This document shows, in pieces, positions 13,952 to 22,572 of a stretch of 33,277 nucleotides of DNA. The notes under the pieces are model-generated. The model was not told the origin of the DNA and made no database searches. It saw only the letters and a program-made list of their open reading frames with translations. This DNA is from a virus: positions 1-33,277 of IMG/VR virus record IMGVR_UViG_3300033145_000125; one strand, written 5' to 3'. The stretch's first letter is position 1, and every line of letters starts with the position of its first letter. The translations under genes were made by a program, and so were the position numbers.

Positions 13952-14242
13952 ATGGGTAAAGTCGAGTCCGCGATACAGAAGGACATCATAGCCTATCTGC
14001 GCGGACTCGACGACACCTATGTTCTGAACATCGGCGGTAGTGCGTCTACAGCCAAAGGCACTCCAGACCTCATCGTCTGTCACAAGAGCCGGTTTTATGC
14101 TTTCGAGATCAAACGCCCAGACAGTTCTTACGGTCTTACAAAACCCCAGCAGATACGGATGGGCCAGATAGCTAATGCGGGTGGGAAATCGGCTATGGTG
14201 AAATCAGTAGGTGATGTCATCGCCGCGTTGTATCCCAAATAA
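13952..14242 (+). CDS. VRR-NUC domain nuclease
   Basis: 96 residues, a complete minimal VRR-NUC fold: E6 in the first helix, KGTPDL (D39), FYAFEIKRP (E52, K54) and LTKPQQ (Q66). These stand-alone phage enzymes are related to FAN1 nuclease domains and are thought to cut branched DNA, including Holliday-type junctions. That fits its place at the end of the recombination operon. An in-frame start at 13910 lies in the previous gene and is rejected in favour of ATG 13952. A terminator follows. Confidence 0.88.
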   Translation: MGKVESAIQKDIIAYLRGLDDTYVLNIGGSASTAKGTPDLIVCHKSRFYAFEIKRPDSSYGLTKPQQIRMGQIANAGGKSAMVKSVGDVIAALYPK

Positions 14243-14260
14243 TGCCCCATTGGTAGAGCG

Positions 14261-14296
14261 AAGCCCCGCAGTGGAAGGAGAGACGCTGCGGGGCTT
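14261..14296. terminator. Hairpin between the convergent halves
   Basis: An 11-base perfect stem (14261-14271 with 14286-14296, core GCCCCGCAG/CTGCGGGGC) and a 14-base loop. The plus-strand tail is TTTCTCTATCTC and the minus-strand tail TTCGCTC, both only moderately U-rich. The location between two facing operons suggests a bidirectional terminator. Confidence 0.75.
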
Positions 14297-14334
14297 TCTC
14301 TATCTCAACATCAGGTATCAGCCGATGGAAAGAC

Positions 14335-14880
14335 CTACCTTAGTCTGTCTATCGAGAGGCGGTTGTACGAGCCGCTAGAGTTCAATGTCCTAGCACCGCC
14401 AGAATCCTGATATGCCTTTATCTGAATGGTCTGGGTCGCTTCCAGATAGACCGTGTGGTTGAGGGAGCATGAGGGTTTGTGTGTCGTGTTCACTTGGGAC
14501 TCCCAGCTCGTACCCGAGCATCGGTGCTGACTGTTGGCATACAACCGCAATTCGGCTATCTTCCCCACATCCCAGGTGCCAGAACTGAAGCCCACATGGG
14601 CCGAGACGTGGTAGTATCCCGTGACAGTCGCCGTAAACGTACCGGCGCTGTGTTCGGTCTCCGAGTCGTAGTATTCGCTGGCCCACGGGATCACCGTCTC
14701 CGTAGAATCGGGTATAGAAGTGGCCACATCGTGATACACCGACACATGTGACAGAGCATCTAAGGCGGTCTCTAACGCCGCCAGATCGTCCGTCACATCG
14801 TCGATACCAGTCTCGATACGGTTGAGTTCGGTATCGCTGATATTGTCATCTGTGGCCCAGGTCTTGGGTGTGAACGCCAT
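14335..14880 (-). CDS. C1q/TNF-like tail fibre or receptor-binding protein
   Basis: 181 residues. The N-terminal WATDDNISDTELNRIETGID followed by a heptad-like helix (LAALETALDAL) is a common phage fibre attachment stem. The C-terminal part reads as a C1q/TNF-like jelly roll: GYYHVSAHVGF, ELRLYANSQHR, VYLEATQTIQIKAYQ and a final NRLSIDRL. Such trimeric tips bind host surface sugars or proteins. It is the last gene of the structural operon, the usual place for a host-range protein. Confidence 0.7.
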   Translation of the reverse strand: MAFTPKTWATDDNISDTELNRIETGIDDVTDDLAALETALDALSHVSVYHDVATSIPDSTETVIPWASEYYDSETEHSAGTFTATVTGYYHVSAHVGFSSGTWDVGKIAELRLYANSQHRCSGTSWESQVNTTHKPSCSLNHTVYLEATQTIQIKAYQDSGGARTLNSSGSYNRLSIDRLR

Positions 14881-14892
14881 CGCTGTCTCCTC

Positions 14893-16854
14893 CTAGTATG
14901 GATCTTCGACGACGGTGTATTCGCCGTCGGTAGCACCGTTGAATTTACGTCTGATTGCAGTAACGATGACGGGAATGCCATCAGGCACAGCCAGTGTGTC
15001 TAGCTTCACCCTATCGCCTACTTCTATAGCGGGGTCGTCCCGCATACTGAACTTGTAACTCATAGCTGTCTTGAAAGTGTGGTATCGGTCGTACATCGCC
15101 AGAGCCATCGTTCGGTCAGACGCTATCGGATTGTCGAAATCCTTAGTCTCACCTCTGACCGTATCGTAGGTCTTGGACAGTTGACTCTCACCGAAAGTCA
15201 CCGCGTTGCCCGAAAGGACTAGTGTGAACGTGCCGACAAAATCGGGCGTAGCATCGAATGTCGTGCTGTAGGTGTTGTATGTCGGAGATCCGTTCAGAGT
15301 GGCATCCGTAAGTTCTAACGAGCCGCCAGAGCAGGGGTCATGCGTGATTGTGAATGTAGTCTGGTCGGTGGTGACAGCTTCAATAGCTGCTTCCATTATC
15401 GTAGTGCTGCCTACTGCTGTGTTATAGGTACGTAGTTTTCCTTGTATGGTGGTGACGTTCTCACCTTTGATAGTTTCTGGACGGTCGTAGATACGGTCGA
15501 TGTCCAGATGGTAGTCCAGCGCCGAACCGAGGTCTGGTACGATATCCAACGAGCCGTCAGAGCGATGGAGCAGATGTGCCCCACAGTATGCTGCGAGCAT
15601 CGTCAAGGCTTTCCTATGCGTTACCGGGGGAATTGGTATGTCTACCATCACGGTGTCGAAAGCCGAGTCGATGTGATAGTAGTCGTAGCCAGTGCGCTCC
15701 CAGATCAAAGTAGTGTCTGAGGCTACGCACCCAGCGTCGCCTATGACGTAGCCCCAATCCCCCTCTGCGGGAAAATCCACATCGTCTAGCACTTCTGCGA
15801 ACAGTGTAGACGCGGCTATACCACCCCCGTCATACCGTCCACCGTAGAAAATGTTAGTGTCCAGCCAAGTAGTGAAAGATTCCCCCTGAACTGTCAGGTA
15901 CTTGTCGTCTTTGGATATCTTACTTTCCGTGAATTTCTGACGAGTGATGGGGATGTTATCGAAATCCCCCGCGCTGTAGAAGTATCCTAAGCCCGCGTCG
16001 ATGAAGCCTGATTTCTGTAGTTCCAGCTTCATATACGGATTGGTAAAATCGTAAGGGTTTGGGGTGGCGGTATAGAGCCTGCCCCCGCCGATTCCGGCGA
16101 TGAGATGCGACCCGTCAGAGTCAGAGGCTACGACGCTCCAACCCTCAGTCCCTTCTTCGGCTGGCTGACGGTCAGTCCAAGTAACTCCGCCGTTGGCAGA
16201 AGTGTGGAGTATGCCTACGTTGTTTGCCACGATGAGATTAGACCCGTCAGAGTCAGAGGCTACGGAAGCCCAGCCCGCCGTCCCATCAACGCCTGTGGGC
16301 CGACGCTCAGTCCAGGTGACTCCGCTATCGTCGGAGGTGTAGAGTCTGCCAGCCCATTTTCCCGCGATGAGATGCGACCCATCAGAGTCAGAGGCTACGG
16401 TATTCCAGTTCCCGGCTACAGCTTCAACGGGATGACGGTTAGTCCAAGTGGCCCCACTATCGTCGGAGATATAAAGTTTGTCAACCGAAGCTGCCGCGAT
16501 AAGATTAGACCCGTCAGAATCAGAGGCTACAGCATACCAGTCCTCGTCTGCATCCCCGGCTGGCTGGCGCTCAGTCCAGTTGGCTCCGCTATCGTCGGAG
16601 GTGTAGAGCCTGCCCCCGCCGATTCCGGCGATGAGATGCGACCCATCAGAATCAGAGGCTACGACGCTCCAGCCCTTGTCCGCATCCCCGGCTGGCTGGC
16701 GCTCAGTCCAGTTGGCTCCGCTATCGTCGGAGGTGTAGAGTCTGCCACCATAAACCCCGGCGATGAGGTTGCGACCATTTGCCTCAGAGGAAGACGCTAA
16801 GGCCCACCAGTCCTTGTCTACATCCCCTGCGGGCCGACGCTCAGTCCAGATCAT
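14893..16854 (-). CDS. Tail-tip protein with N-terminal six-bladed Asp-box propeller
   Basis: 653 residues. Residues 1 to about 265 hold six blades of 44-46 residues with repeating VASDSDGSHLIAG and Asp-box SDDSGANW (T41, T85, I129, T173, T219; the sixth lacks it). The opening MIWTERRP has the sequence of a blade end, so it probably closes the ring with the last GGRLYTA. Asp-box propellers occur in sialidases and sortilin-like proteins; here there is no sialidase active site. Residues about 270-653 (KLELQKSGFIDAGLGYFYSA, then VGDRVKLDTLAVPDG near the end) resemble siphovirus Gp37-like tail-associated proteins. The propeller may bind glycans at the tail tip. The start is preceded by AAGGAG. 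Confidence 0.78.
   Translation of the reverse strand: MIWTERRPAGDVDKDWWALASSSEANGRNLIAGVYGGRLYTSDDSGANWTERQPAGDADKGWSVVASDSDGSHLIAGIGGGRLYTSDDSGANWTERQPAGDADEDWYAVASDSDGSNLIAAASVDKLYISDDSGATWTNRHPVEAVAGNWNTVASDSDGSHLIAGKWAGRLYTSDDSGVTWTERRPTGVDGTAGWASVASDSDGSNLIVANNVGILHTSANGGVTWTDRQPAEEGTEGWSVVASDSDGSHLIAGIGGGRLYTATPNPYDFTNPYMKLELQKSGFIDAGLGYFYSAGDFDNIPITRQKFTESKISKDDKYLTVQGESFTTWLDTNIFYGGRYDGGGIAASTLFAEVLDDVDFPAEGDWGYVIGDAGCVASDTTLIWERTGYDYYHIDSAFDTVMVDIPIPPVTHRKALTMLAAYCGAHLLHRSDGSLDIVPDLGSALDYHLDIDRIYDRPETIKGENVTTIQGKLRTYNTAVGSTTIMEAAIEAVTTDQTTFTITHDPCSGGSLELTDATLNGSPTYNTYSTTFDATPDFVGTFTLVLSGNAVTFGESQLSKTYDTVRGETKDFDNPIASDRTMALAMYDRYHTFKTAMSYKFSMRDDPAIEVGDRVKLDTLAVPDGIPVIVTAIRRKFNGATDGEYTVVEDPY
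16076..16800 (-). repeat. DNA repeats encoding propeller blades
   Basis: Units of about 132-138 bases. Stretches around 16076-16112 and 16608-16644 are base-identical, and their flanks are nearly so, four units apart. Adjacent blades at about 16560-16740 are also almost identical. Such identity points to recent duplication or conversion within the gene. Confidence 0.8.
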
Positions 16855-16868
16855 TCTGGATGCTCCTT

Positions 16869-17105
16869 CTACTCGGTCTCGCTCTCCACTGTCAGACTAC
16901 ACGACTCCAACGGGATAGTCGTACCCGTCGGGTCGAATATGCTATTAACAGTAGCCTCAACAGCATTGTTGAACATCGCATCATTCAGTACGTGCCAGCG
17001 AGTGAATCCGTCATCATCCCGTGTCTCGAAGAACCCATCCAACCTACTGGGGTCAGATGCCGTCTCCTCCTGATTCGACTCCCACGCTGCGCTCACAGTC
17101 CTCAT
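16869..17105 (-). CDS. Hypothetical tail-region protein, 78 aa
   Basis: Begins MRTVSAAWESNQEETASDPS and is acidic throughout (FFETRDDDGFTRWHVLNDAM). It lies between the tail protein at 17108 and the propeller protein, with 2 bases to the first and 14 to the second, so it belongs to the same transcript. No family recognised; its position suggests a minor virion part. Confidence 0.55.
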   Translation of the reverse strand: MRTVSAAWESNQEETASDPSRLDGFFETRDDDGFTRWHVLNDAMFNNAVEATVNSIFDPTGTTIPLESCSLTVESETE

Positions 17106-17107
17106 AG

Positions 17108-17497
17108 CTATATCTCTATCAGGTTAGCTTGGATATCCTGCCAATACTTAGGATGACCCGTGCCGGGATTCGTTATCATAATGGGCTTACCCATGCGGTC
17201 TCCGACGTACATGTCGATACTGCGGTAGGTCTTCGTTCGAGGGTCATACACGGTGAACGCATTGACGAATGAACCACCCTGGGATCTGTCCCAAATCTTG
17301 AGTAGAGCCTGGAACTGTGTCGGGGTGAGGATTTTCCAGTTCAATTCTATTTTCAGCTTGTCGTTACCGATGACCTGTCCGATGAACTGACCGTTGGCAT
17401 TACGTCCAGCGTTGACCAACGTGGAGATAGTAACGTTCCCACTATCGAACGCAGGTTCAGGTATCTCGATACCCGCTGTGGTCTTTACCCAGGCCAT
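17108..17497 (-). CDS. Minor tail protein (DUF6711-like)
   Basis: 129 residues. The pattern GIEIPEP, GRNANGQFIGQVIGNDKLKI, LTPTQFQALLKIW, VYDPRTKTYRSIDMYVGDR and a final QANLIEI follows the DUF6711 family. That family lies directly downstream of tape-measure genes in siphoviruses and probably forms part of the distal tail. It touches the tape-measure stop (one shared base at 17497). Confidence 0.7.
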   Translation of the reverse strand: MAWVKTTAGIEIPEPAFDSGNVTISTLVNAGRNANGQFIGQVIGNDKLKIELNWKILTPTQFQALLKIWDRSQGGSFVNAFTVYDPRTKTYRSIDMYVGDRMGKPIMITNPGTGHPKYWQDIQANLIEI

Positions 17498-20400
17498 TAT
17501 GTACTCCCTACTAGCCCTACAGTCGCGCCTGTGCGCCTTTCACCTTTACGGAGCACCACGCCTACACGTTCACCGTCTAGATAGATGTCACCCGAATCCT
17601 TGTCGCCGTCGCCCATACTTATCCCGGCCATGACACCTTTGAACACAGCAGATCCGACAGCTTCGACGAATCCGCTGTTCTCAAGAGGCATGACGGTGTT
17701 CGGGTTCCCACCGAATGAGCCTGTGAGTTCCGGCCCAGATTCGCCTGCGATGAATAAACTGCCTGTAGGCGGCAGACCGCCTGACGCAAAGCGCGGTACT
17801 TGTCCATGTCGTTCGTAGTTCGCGGTCATATCTAAAACTACTTTGAGGGGGTTAGAGGCTAAGTTGTATACGTCTTGCATTTCGTCGTGAAGCCTATTCC
17901 AACCACCTTCGATTCGACCTATGTTTCGTACTGCGTCTTCTGCGGTTTGGGCTATATCATAATCTACAGTCGTATCGTTGACCCGTATTTGTGCTCGCTC
18001 AACTCGGATATTAGCCTGCTCTATATCATCTAAAGTTGATTCGGAATCAGCCATAACTCTATCGCGTTCTTCTTCTGCTGCTGTGAGATCTAGTATTGCC
18101 TGTCGTTTAGCCAGATCCGCTTCAAGCGTTGTTCGTTGTGCCGCAGCGAGAGAATCTGTAGCAACCATAACTCCTTCGATACTTCTGGCGGTGATGTCAG
18201 CAACACCTCCGAGTGTTTCTAGTACATCGCCATAGTCCTCAGAGGCGAAACCTGCATCTTTTTGCGAACCTTTGACATCTTCCAATTTCTCGTTGTATGC
18301 CTGGAACGCGCCCTGTGTTCTTTCAACACCTTCTTTAGTGCCAGCTAAGAATCCAGTTACAGAACTACCAGCACCGATCAGTGTATCCTTGACGCCCTGA
18401 CTCATAGCTTCGAATGAGCTGCGTACTAAATCAGCATCTCCGGTGAGTATGCCTCGCTGTATGTTGAATGCGCTGACCAAAACGGTGATGGCACCCGCGA
18501 TTGCTTGGATACTTCCTGAGATAGCATATGCCGCACCATTGAATATGCCGACCCAACCGCTTATAGCTAGTCTGACTGGCCCACCGAATTGCATGATGAA
18601 ATCGTAAAGACCTTCAAGGATAGGCATGATAGGCTCAAGTGCGATTTTTATTTGATCCCATGCGGTTGACATCGCTTCGATGGCTGGCCCTGCACCCTCT
18701 TTTATGTGCTCCCAGGTCTCCGCGAACAAATCGCCGATTTTCCCACCGACAAATTTGATTTCACCCCAGTTTTTCCAAAGGATGTATGCGATACCGGCGA
18801 TAATCCCAACGATAAGTGCGAACTTACCTGCCGCGATTGCCGCCGCGCCAGCGAATCCGCCGAGTGTGGTACTCCCAGTGGCTAATTTTGAGAAGAATAA
18901 TCCGACTCGGGTAGTGATGTTGCCCTTACCGCCGATAAATAGAAGACCGAAATCCTTGATTATTCCAGTAGCCGCAGATAATCCGGTCACTTTCCAAAGG
19001 AAGCCCCCGAGATACCCCGTGATTTTCAGCAAGAAACCCAAACCCTTGAGACCCATCAAAACTCCAAGAACTTCACCGATCTTCCTAGCTGCGGCTGGAT
19101 TTTCATTGAACCAGTCTAGCACCAGTGTGAATCGGTCAAGCAAATATACACCGTACGTGTTCAATGCCCACGTAGCTAACGGAGATAATACCTTGTTGTA
19201 GAAATCCGTGAAACCCTGCCAGATGTTCGCTAAGAACGGCTTGAGGGCAGTCCAGGTATTTTCAAGAGCTGTGATGAACGGTTCCAAACGCTGAGTAGCT
19301 ATCTTGATCTTATCGCCTATCTTCTCCATTAGATCGGCGAAGGGGTTTTCCAGCAACTTGTCCATCTCTAATCGAATAGCTTCGATAAGGTCTGTGAGAT
19401 CCCCAGCGCCACCACCGATCACCGCAACATCTATCGTTGCTGGGGTTAAGATATTCAACTCATCTATGCCAAGCGTGTAGTCCCGCATCTTTTTGACCGC
19501 ATCAGCCGCGCCTTCGGCGGCATCTTCGGTCGCTTGCATGTTCTCTGCAAGTACATCTGAGAAAGACATATCAGGCATCGACGCCTCAAACGCTTCAGGA
19601 TCAATACCCAAACGTAGACCGAGACCTTTAGCCATCTGCCCCAAGGCACGAACGAAGTAAATAAGATATGGCAACACGGCTTGAAGCGCTGGAACAAGAA
19701 GCGCACCGATACTTCGCGCTGTGATTTTGATTTGATCACCGAATACCCGCATCAGGTTGGCTGGTTGTAACAATGTACGAGCCATGTCACCCTGCACCAC
19801 GGCACTCTGACGGTAAATGGTAATGAGCCGCAACAGGACTTTCTCGTGCTGTGTCATATCAGAGATGTTCTTCTGAATGCCCAGCGAGAAGGCCGTTTCT
19901 TGTAGTGTGGCCTGTTGGATATCTCCACCCAATGAACGAATGGCTCGGGCTTGCCCTGTAAGAACGGCCTGCATCTTGGTGAACACATCGTCTAGTTGCA
20001 TATTACGCAACGAAGCGAAGTCAAATGTAAGTCTAGTCAGGATCTCACTGAGTGCGTAGGCGTTATCGTTTGTCACACCGATGGCTTCTGCTACCTGGAA
20101 GAAGGTAGCTTGGTACTCCATGATGCGCTTTGGGTCGAGACCGAACGCGGTACTCATCCCAGAAACGAATCTCTCAGCTTCGACTCGATTATTTCGCATA
20201 GCGACCTGGAACAAGTTCATGGTCTCGATATAATCCACTGCACCGCCGACTAGGAACTTGAACGTGCCAACAAGTGCGGTAAGGATAAAAAATGCGAAGA
20301 AAATGTAACTTCTCAATTGAATAAAACTAGTTTTGAGAAGTCGAAGGACGCGACCGCCGTGTTTACCCATGCCTAGAAGTTTGGCGGTGACACCTCGGAT

Positions 20401-20856
20401 TTGTGTTCCGACCGATGCGATAACCGGGCGTAATTGAGAAAAACTAACCCTGAGTTTGGTACTAATAACGCCCATTTGAGTTTTGATGGTGGTGAGAGTT
20501 GTGCGTAATTTGGTAAATGCGATATTGGTTTTGCTGACCGCAGCGGTCGCGGTTGCCGCAACCTGCTGGGCTTCGATCCCCGGTGTCACAGAAAACGCAT
20601 CACCCATCCGTGTCACACTAGTAGGCATTACTCCAGTCGTTGTGACGCTTTGTACTCGCCCAATGCTTTTCATCACAGCGGGGCTGATTCGCGCTGTAGT
20701 CCGCGCAAGTGCACCCATTTTGGTGACTACAGGGCCGAGTATGGTGTGTAGTCCGCGTAATGCCTCAGTGAGTGCTGTGACGCTAGCCACAGCGGTCTCG
20801 GTCTGTGTTGCTATTTGAATGGCTAGTGCATCAACGGTGATTTCTTTATCTGCCAT
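17497..20856 (-). CDS. Tape measure protein
   Basis: 1,119 residues, the longest gene of the window, following the two chaperone ORFs as expected. Features: an Ala/Thr-rich helical start (IQIATQTETAVASVTALTEA), a hydrophobic segment near residues 185-210 (IFFAFFILTALVGTFKFLVG), then further hydrophobic stretches in the middle (FALIVGIIAGIAYILW; AAYAISGSIQAIAGAITVLV), then a coiled coil (AEEERDRVMADSESTLDDIE). The protein sets tail length and may enter the host membrane during DNA injection. At about 0.15 nm per residue the tail would be roughly 165 nm long. No peptidase or lysozyme motif is seen. Confidence 0.92.
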   Translation of the reverse strand: MADKEITVDALAIQIATQTETAVASVTALTEALRGLHTILGPVVTKMGALARTTARISPAVMKSIGRVQSVTTTGVMPTSVTRMGDAFSVTPGIEAQQVAATATAAVSKTNIAFTKLRTTLTTIKTQMGVISTKLRVSFSQLRPVIASVGTQIRGVTAKLLGMGKHGGRVLRLLKTSFIQLRSYIFFAFFILTALVGTFKFLVGGAVDYIETMNLFQVAMRNNRVEAERFVSGMSTAFGLDPKRIMEYQATFFQVAEAIGVTNDNAYALSEILTRLTFDFASLRNMQLDDVFTKMQAVLTGQARAIRSLGGDIQQATLQETAFSLGIQKNISDMTQHEKVLLRLITIYRQSAVVQGDMARTLLQPANLMRVFGDQIKITARSIGALLVPALQAVLPYLIYFVRALGQMAKGLGLRLGIDPEAFEASMPDMSFSDVLAENMQATEDAAEGAADAVKKMRDYTLGIDELNILTPATIDVAVIGGGAGDLTDLIEAIRLEMDKLLENPFADLMEKIGDKIKIATQRLEPFITALENTWTALKPFLANIWQGFTDFYNKVLSPLATWALNTYGVYLLDRFTLVLDWFNENPAAARKIGEVLGVLMGLKGLGFLLKITGYLGGFLWKVTGLSAATGIIKDFGLLFIGGKGNITTRVGLFFSKLATGSTTLGGFAGAAAIAAGKFALIVGIIAGIAYILWKNWGEIKFVGGKIGDLFAETWEHIKEGAGPAIEAMSTAWDQIKIALEPIMPILEGLYDFIMQFGGPVRLAISGWVGIFNGAAYAISGSIQAIAGAITVLVSAFNIQRGILTGDADLVRSSFEAMSQGVKDTLIGAGSSVTGFLAGTKEGVERTQGAFQAYNEKLEDVKGSQKDAGFASEDYGDVLETLGGVADITARSIEGVMVATDSLAAAQRTTLEADLAKRQAILDLTAAEEERDRVMADSESTLDDIEQANIRVERAQIRVNDTTVDYDIAQTAEDAVRNIGRIEGGWNRLHDEMQDVYNLASNPLKVVLDMTANYERHGQVPRFASGGLPPTGSLFIAGESGPELTGSFGGNPNTVMPLENSGFVEAVGSAVFKGVMAGISMGDGDKDSGDIYLDGERVGVVLRKGERRTGATVGLVGST

Positions 20857-20891
20857 CAGGCATCCTTCTTATGAGAACGGGACGAACACCG

Positions 20892-21269
20892 CTACGCAGC
20901 ATCCGTCCCGTCTGGCACATTCGGCACCGCATACTCCTGGTTCGGAGTTGTACGCGATAAGGCCGCAGCTACAGCTAGGAAATCGTTCTGTGCTTTCACC
21001 AATTCCCGTTCGCGTTTTTGTTCTGCCAACTGCTCATCCAGTTCTGCCGCGATAAGCGGCTCCGCTGGATACTTAGCCTTACTGGTCTTCGAGAACGCCT
21101 GAGAGAGCACCACGCCTACGCCTGCCATGACATAGCGGCCTGTGTTCCACGCGAGGAAGTCGTTCCGCACGATTCCGTTGCGCTGTTGTATCTCATCGAC
21201 CTCAATAGCGAAACTGACGATCTCAGGATCACCATGCCAGAAATCTTCGTAACTGACACCTATCGCCAT
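20892..21269 (-). CDS. Tail assembly chaperone, C-terminal part (frameshift product)
   Basis: 125 residues counted from ATG 21269, but that ATG has no ribosome site. The frame is open upstream to 21383, without a stop, into the end of the preceding ORF. The extra in-frame stretch reads like real coding sequence (VYTSNTEYFEDLCPQV before MAIGVSYEDFWHGDP). The layout is that of gpG/gpGT-type chaperones, where a -1 slip near the end of the first ORF makes a longer fusion that binds the tape measure. AWNTGRYV followed by KYPAEP is typical of the second part. Confidence 0.75.
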   Translation of the reverse strand: MAIGVSYEDFWHGDPEIVSFAIEVDEIQQRNGIVRNDFLAWNTGRYVMAGVGVVLSQAFSKTSKAKYPAEPLIAAELDEQLAEQKRERELVKAQNDFLAVAAALSRTTPNQEYAVPNVPDGTDAA

Positions 21270-21355
21270 GACCTGTGGACACAGATCCTCGAAATACTCT
21301 GTGTTCGAGGTATAGACTTTAGCTTTTGTGTCAGTTTGGTGCGAATCGGAGTCGT

Positions 21356-21383
21356 CTACTCCGACCCGCCCAAGCCGAAAAGG
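21356..21383 (-). other. Region of the predicted -1 ribosomal frameshift
   Basis: The -1 frame is open from 21383 downward, and the zero frame stops at 21358-21356, so the slip must occur here. Candidates are G-GGC-GGG (21371-21365) and C-CTT-TTC (21383-21377). Neither is a perfect X-XXY-YYZ heptamer. Confidence 0.6.
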
Positions 21384-21661
21384 TTAGCGTATGCCTCAGA
21401 CAATTCCTCGAACAGTTTCGTGAATTCGAACGTCGCGGGTATCTCACCATCAGATTCGAGCAACGCATCGAGCATCGTCGCGGCTTTGGCCGGATTGATC
21501 TTGTATCGGCTATACAGCGACGCGAAGAACAGCCAGTTGATAGCCGAGAATGGTTTCTCGGCTATCTCTGACGCGCAAAGTCCCTGTTCCTCTGCGACAC
21601 GAACACCTGCCCGTGTCATCTTCAGTTCGTAAGACTTTCCCTCATATTCAAAATCAGTCAT
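21356..21661 (-). CDS. Tail assembly chaperone, N-terminal part
   Basis: 101 residues: MTDFEYEGKSYELKMTRAGV, then NWLFFASLYSRYKINPAKA, ending LFGLGGSE. It lies between the tail tube gene and the tape measure, the canonical place of the gpG-like chaperone. Ribosome site GGAGAG lies seven bases upstream. The last 28 bases overlap the open -1 frame of the next ORF, so a fraction of ribosomes should produce the fusion. Confidence 0.8.
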   Translation of the reverse strand: MTDFEYEGKSYELKMTRAGVRVAEEQGLCASEIAEKPFSAINWLFFASLYSRYKINPAKAATMLDALLESDGEIPATFEFTKLFEELSEAYANLFGLGGSE

Positions 21662-21686
21662 AACGCTCTCCTTCGGGTAGGGCTAC

Positions 21687-22148
21687 TTACGATACTTCGT
21701 TTTCATCGACAGCTGTGAGCGCAGTCGCCTGCGAGATATAGAGCGTGGTCGTGGCCACAGCATCTACGGAACTCTCACCGGGGGCTACATTGTCGATGGT
21801 ACCAGTCCACCAATACCCCTTGGAAAGAGGCGCGGGGAACGATACTTTGAACGCACGAGCGGTGCCGTCCTCAGCATCAGCAGCGGCCAGAGCGACAGCC
21901 GTGACGAGAGCTGAAGTCATGTTCGCGCCGAACTCGAATGAGCCACCGAGGTCTTGCAGACCGTTGATATAGGTCTTCTGAACAGTCTCGGCCAACGTGG
22001 TCGAGTCTAGCTTCGCCGGACTAGAACTCAGAGCTGGTGTTGATGTGATATCCGTGAGCGCAGTCCAAGATACGGGTTCGGCTGGAACCTCGTCGGTTAC
22101 AACAGAGGTACCATAGTACAGTGTGATACCAGCGGTACTTTGTGCCAT
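21687..22148 (-). CDS. Major tail tube protein
   Basis: 153 residues, beta-rich (GITLYYGTSVV, SWTALTDITSTPALSSSPAK, GSFEFGANM, AFKVSFPAPLSKGYWW). It has the pattern of siphovirus tail tube proteins and lies directly before the chaperone pair. It should form the stacked hexameric rings around the tape measure. No C-terminal Ig-like decoration domain is present. The start is preceded by AAGGAGTAACAA. Confidence 0.82.
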   Translation of the reverse strand: MAQSTAGITLYYGTSVVTDEVPAEPVSWTALTDITSTPALSSSPAKLDSTTLAETVQKTYINGLQDLGGSFEFGANMTSALVTAVALAAADAEDGTARAFKVSFPAPLSKGYWWTGTIDNVAPGESSVDAVATTTLYISQATALTAVDENEVS

Positions 22149-22158
22149 TTGTTACTCC

Positions 22159-22572
22159 TTACGGTCGATATGAATAGCCTGACGCATCTAGTACACAATC
22201 GCCACGCCAGAAGTGTACTAGCACATCTGCGGCGACAGCTTCCTTTCTAACGGTACGACGAGTGATTTTGAATGTGGTGTCCAGCAAGTCACTCACTTCG
22301 CCTACCAACAGATGCCCCGCCGCCCAGCGTGTGAGCGCCGTGTCATCCTCGTCGAGACAGTTCTGTGTGTGAATGTCGATCTGATACGAAAGAAGTGTCT
22401 CGATCTCCCCAGTCTCAGTACCGTGGGTTATCGGTTTGTTGACGATCTCATGCACCACCATAAGCGGATAGGTTTTTGCTGACTCATCGAATGGCTCTCT
22501 AACACTCACCCCCGGAATGGTGAACGTGTGGTCACTAAGCGCTGAGAAAACGTCATCGTAGGCGCTTTGCAC
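22159..22572 (-). CDS. Tail terminator-like protein
   Basis: 137 residues beginning MQSAYDDVFSALSDHTFTIP; the middle YPLMVVHEIVNKPITHGTE and YQIDIHTQNCLD and the later LVGEVSDLL match the general layout of tail terminator/completion proteins that cap the tube at the head side. Position between the HK97 gp10-like protein and the tail tube supports this. It overlaps the upstream gene by 20 bases. Confidence 0.7.
   Translation of the reverse strand: MQSAYDDVFSALSDHTFTIPGVSVREPFDESAKTYPLMVVHEIVNKPITHGTETGEIETLLSYQIDIHTQNCLDEDDTALTRWAAGHLLVGEVSDLLDTTFKITRRTVRKEAVAADVLVHFWRGDCVLDASGYSYRP

Noticed and set aside
13952-14242. VRR-NUC gene as a toxin or restriction subunit
   Set aside because: It is a minimal stand-alone nuclease at the end of the recombination operon, with no methylase or antitoxin beside it; a phage resolvase-like role is simpler.
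16105-16800. Plus-strand ORF of 231 codons with regular repeats
   Set aside because: It is the antisense of the Asp-box propeller; its repeats merely mirror the blade repeats. It has no ribosome site, and transcription here is leftward.
18680-19201. Plus-strand ORF of 173 codons in the tape measure gene
   Set aside because: Antisense shadow of a hydrophobic tape-measure region; Pro/Ala/Ile-rich composition without a fold or start signal.
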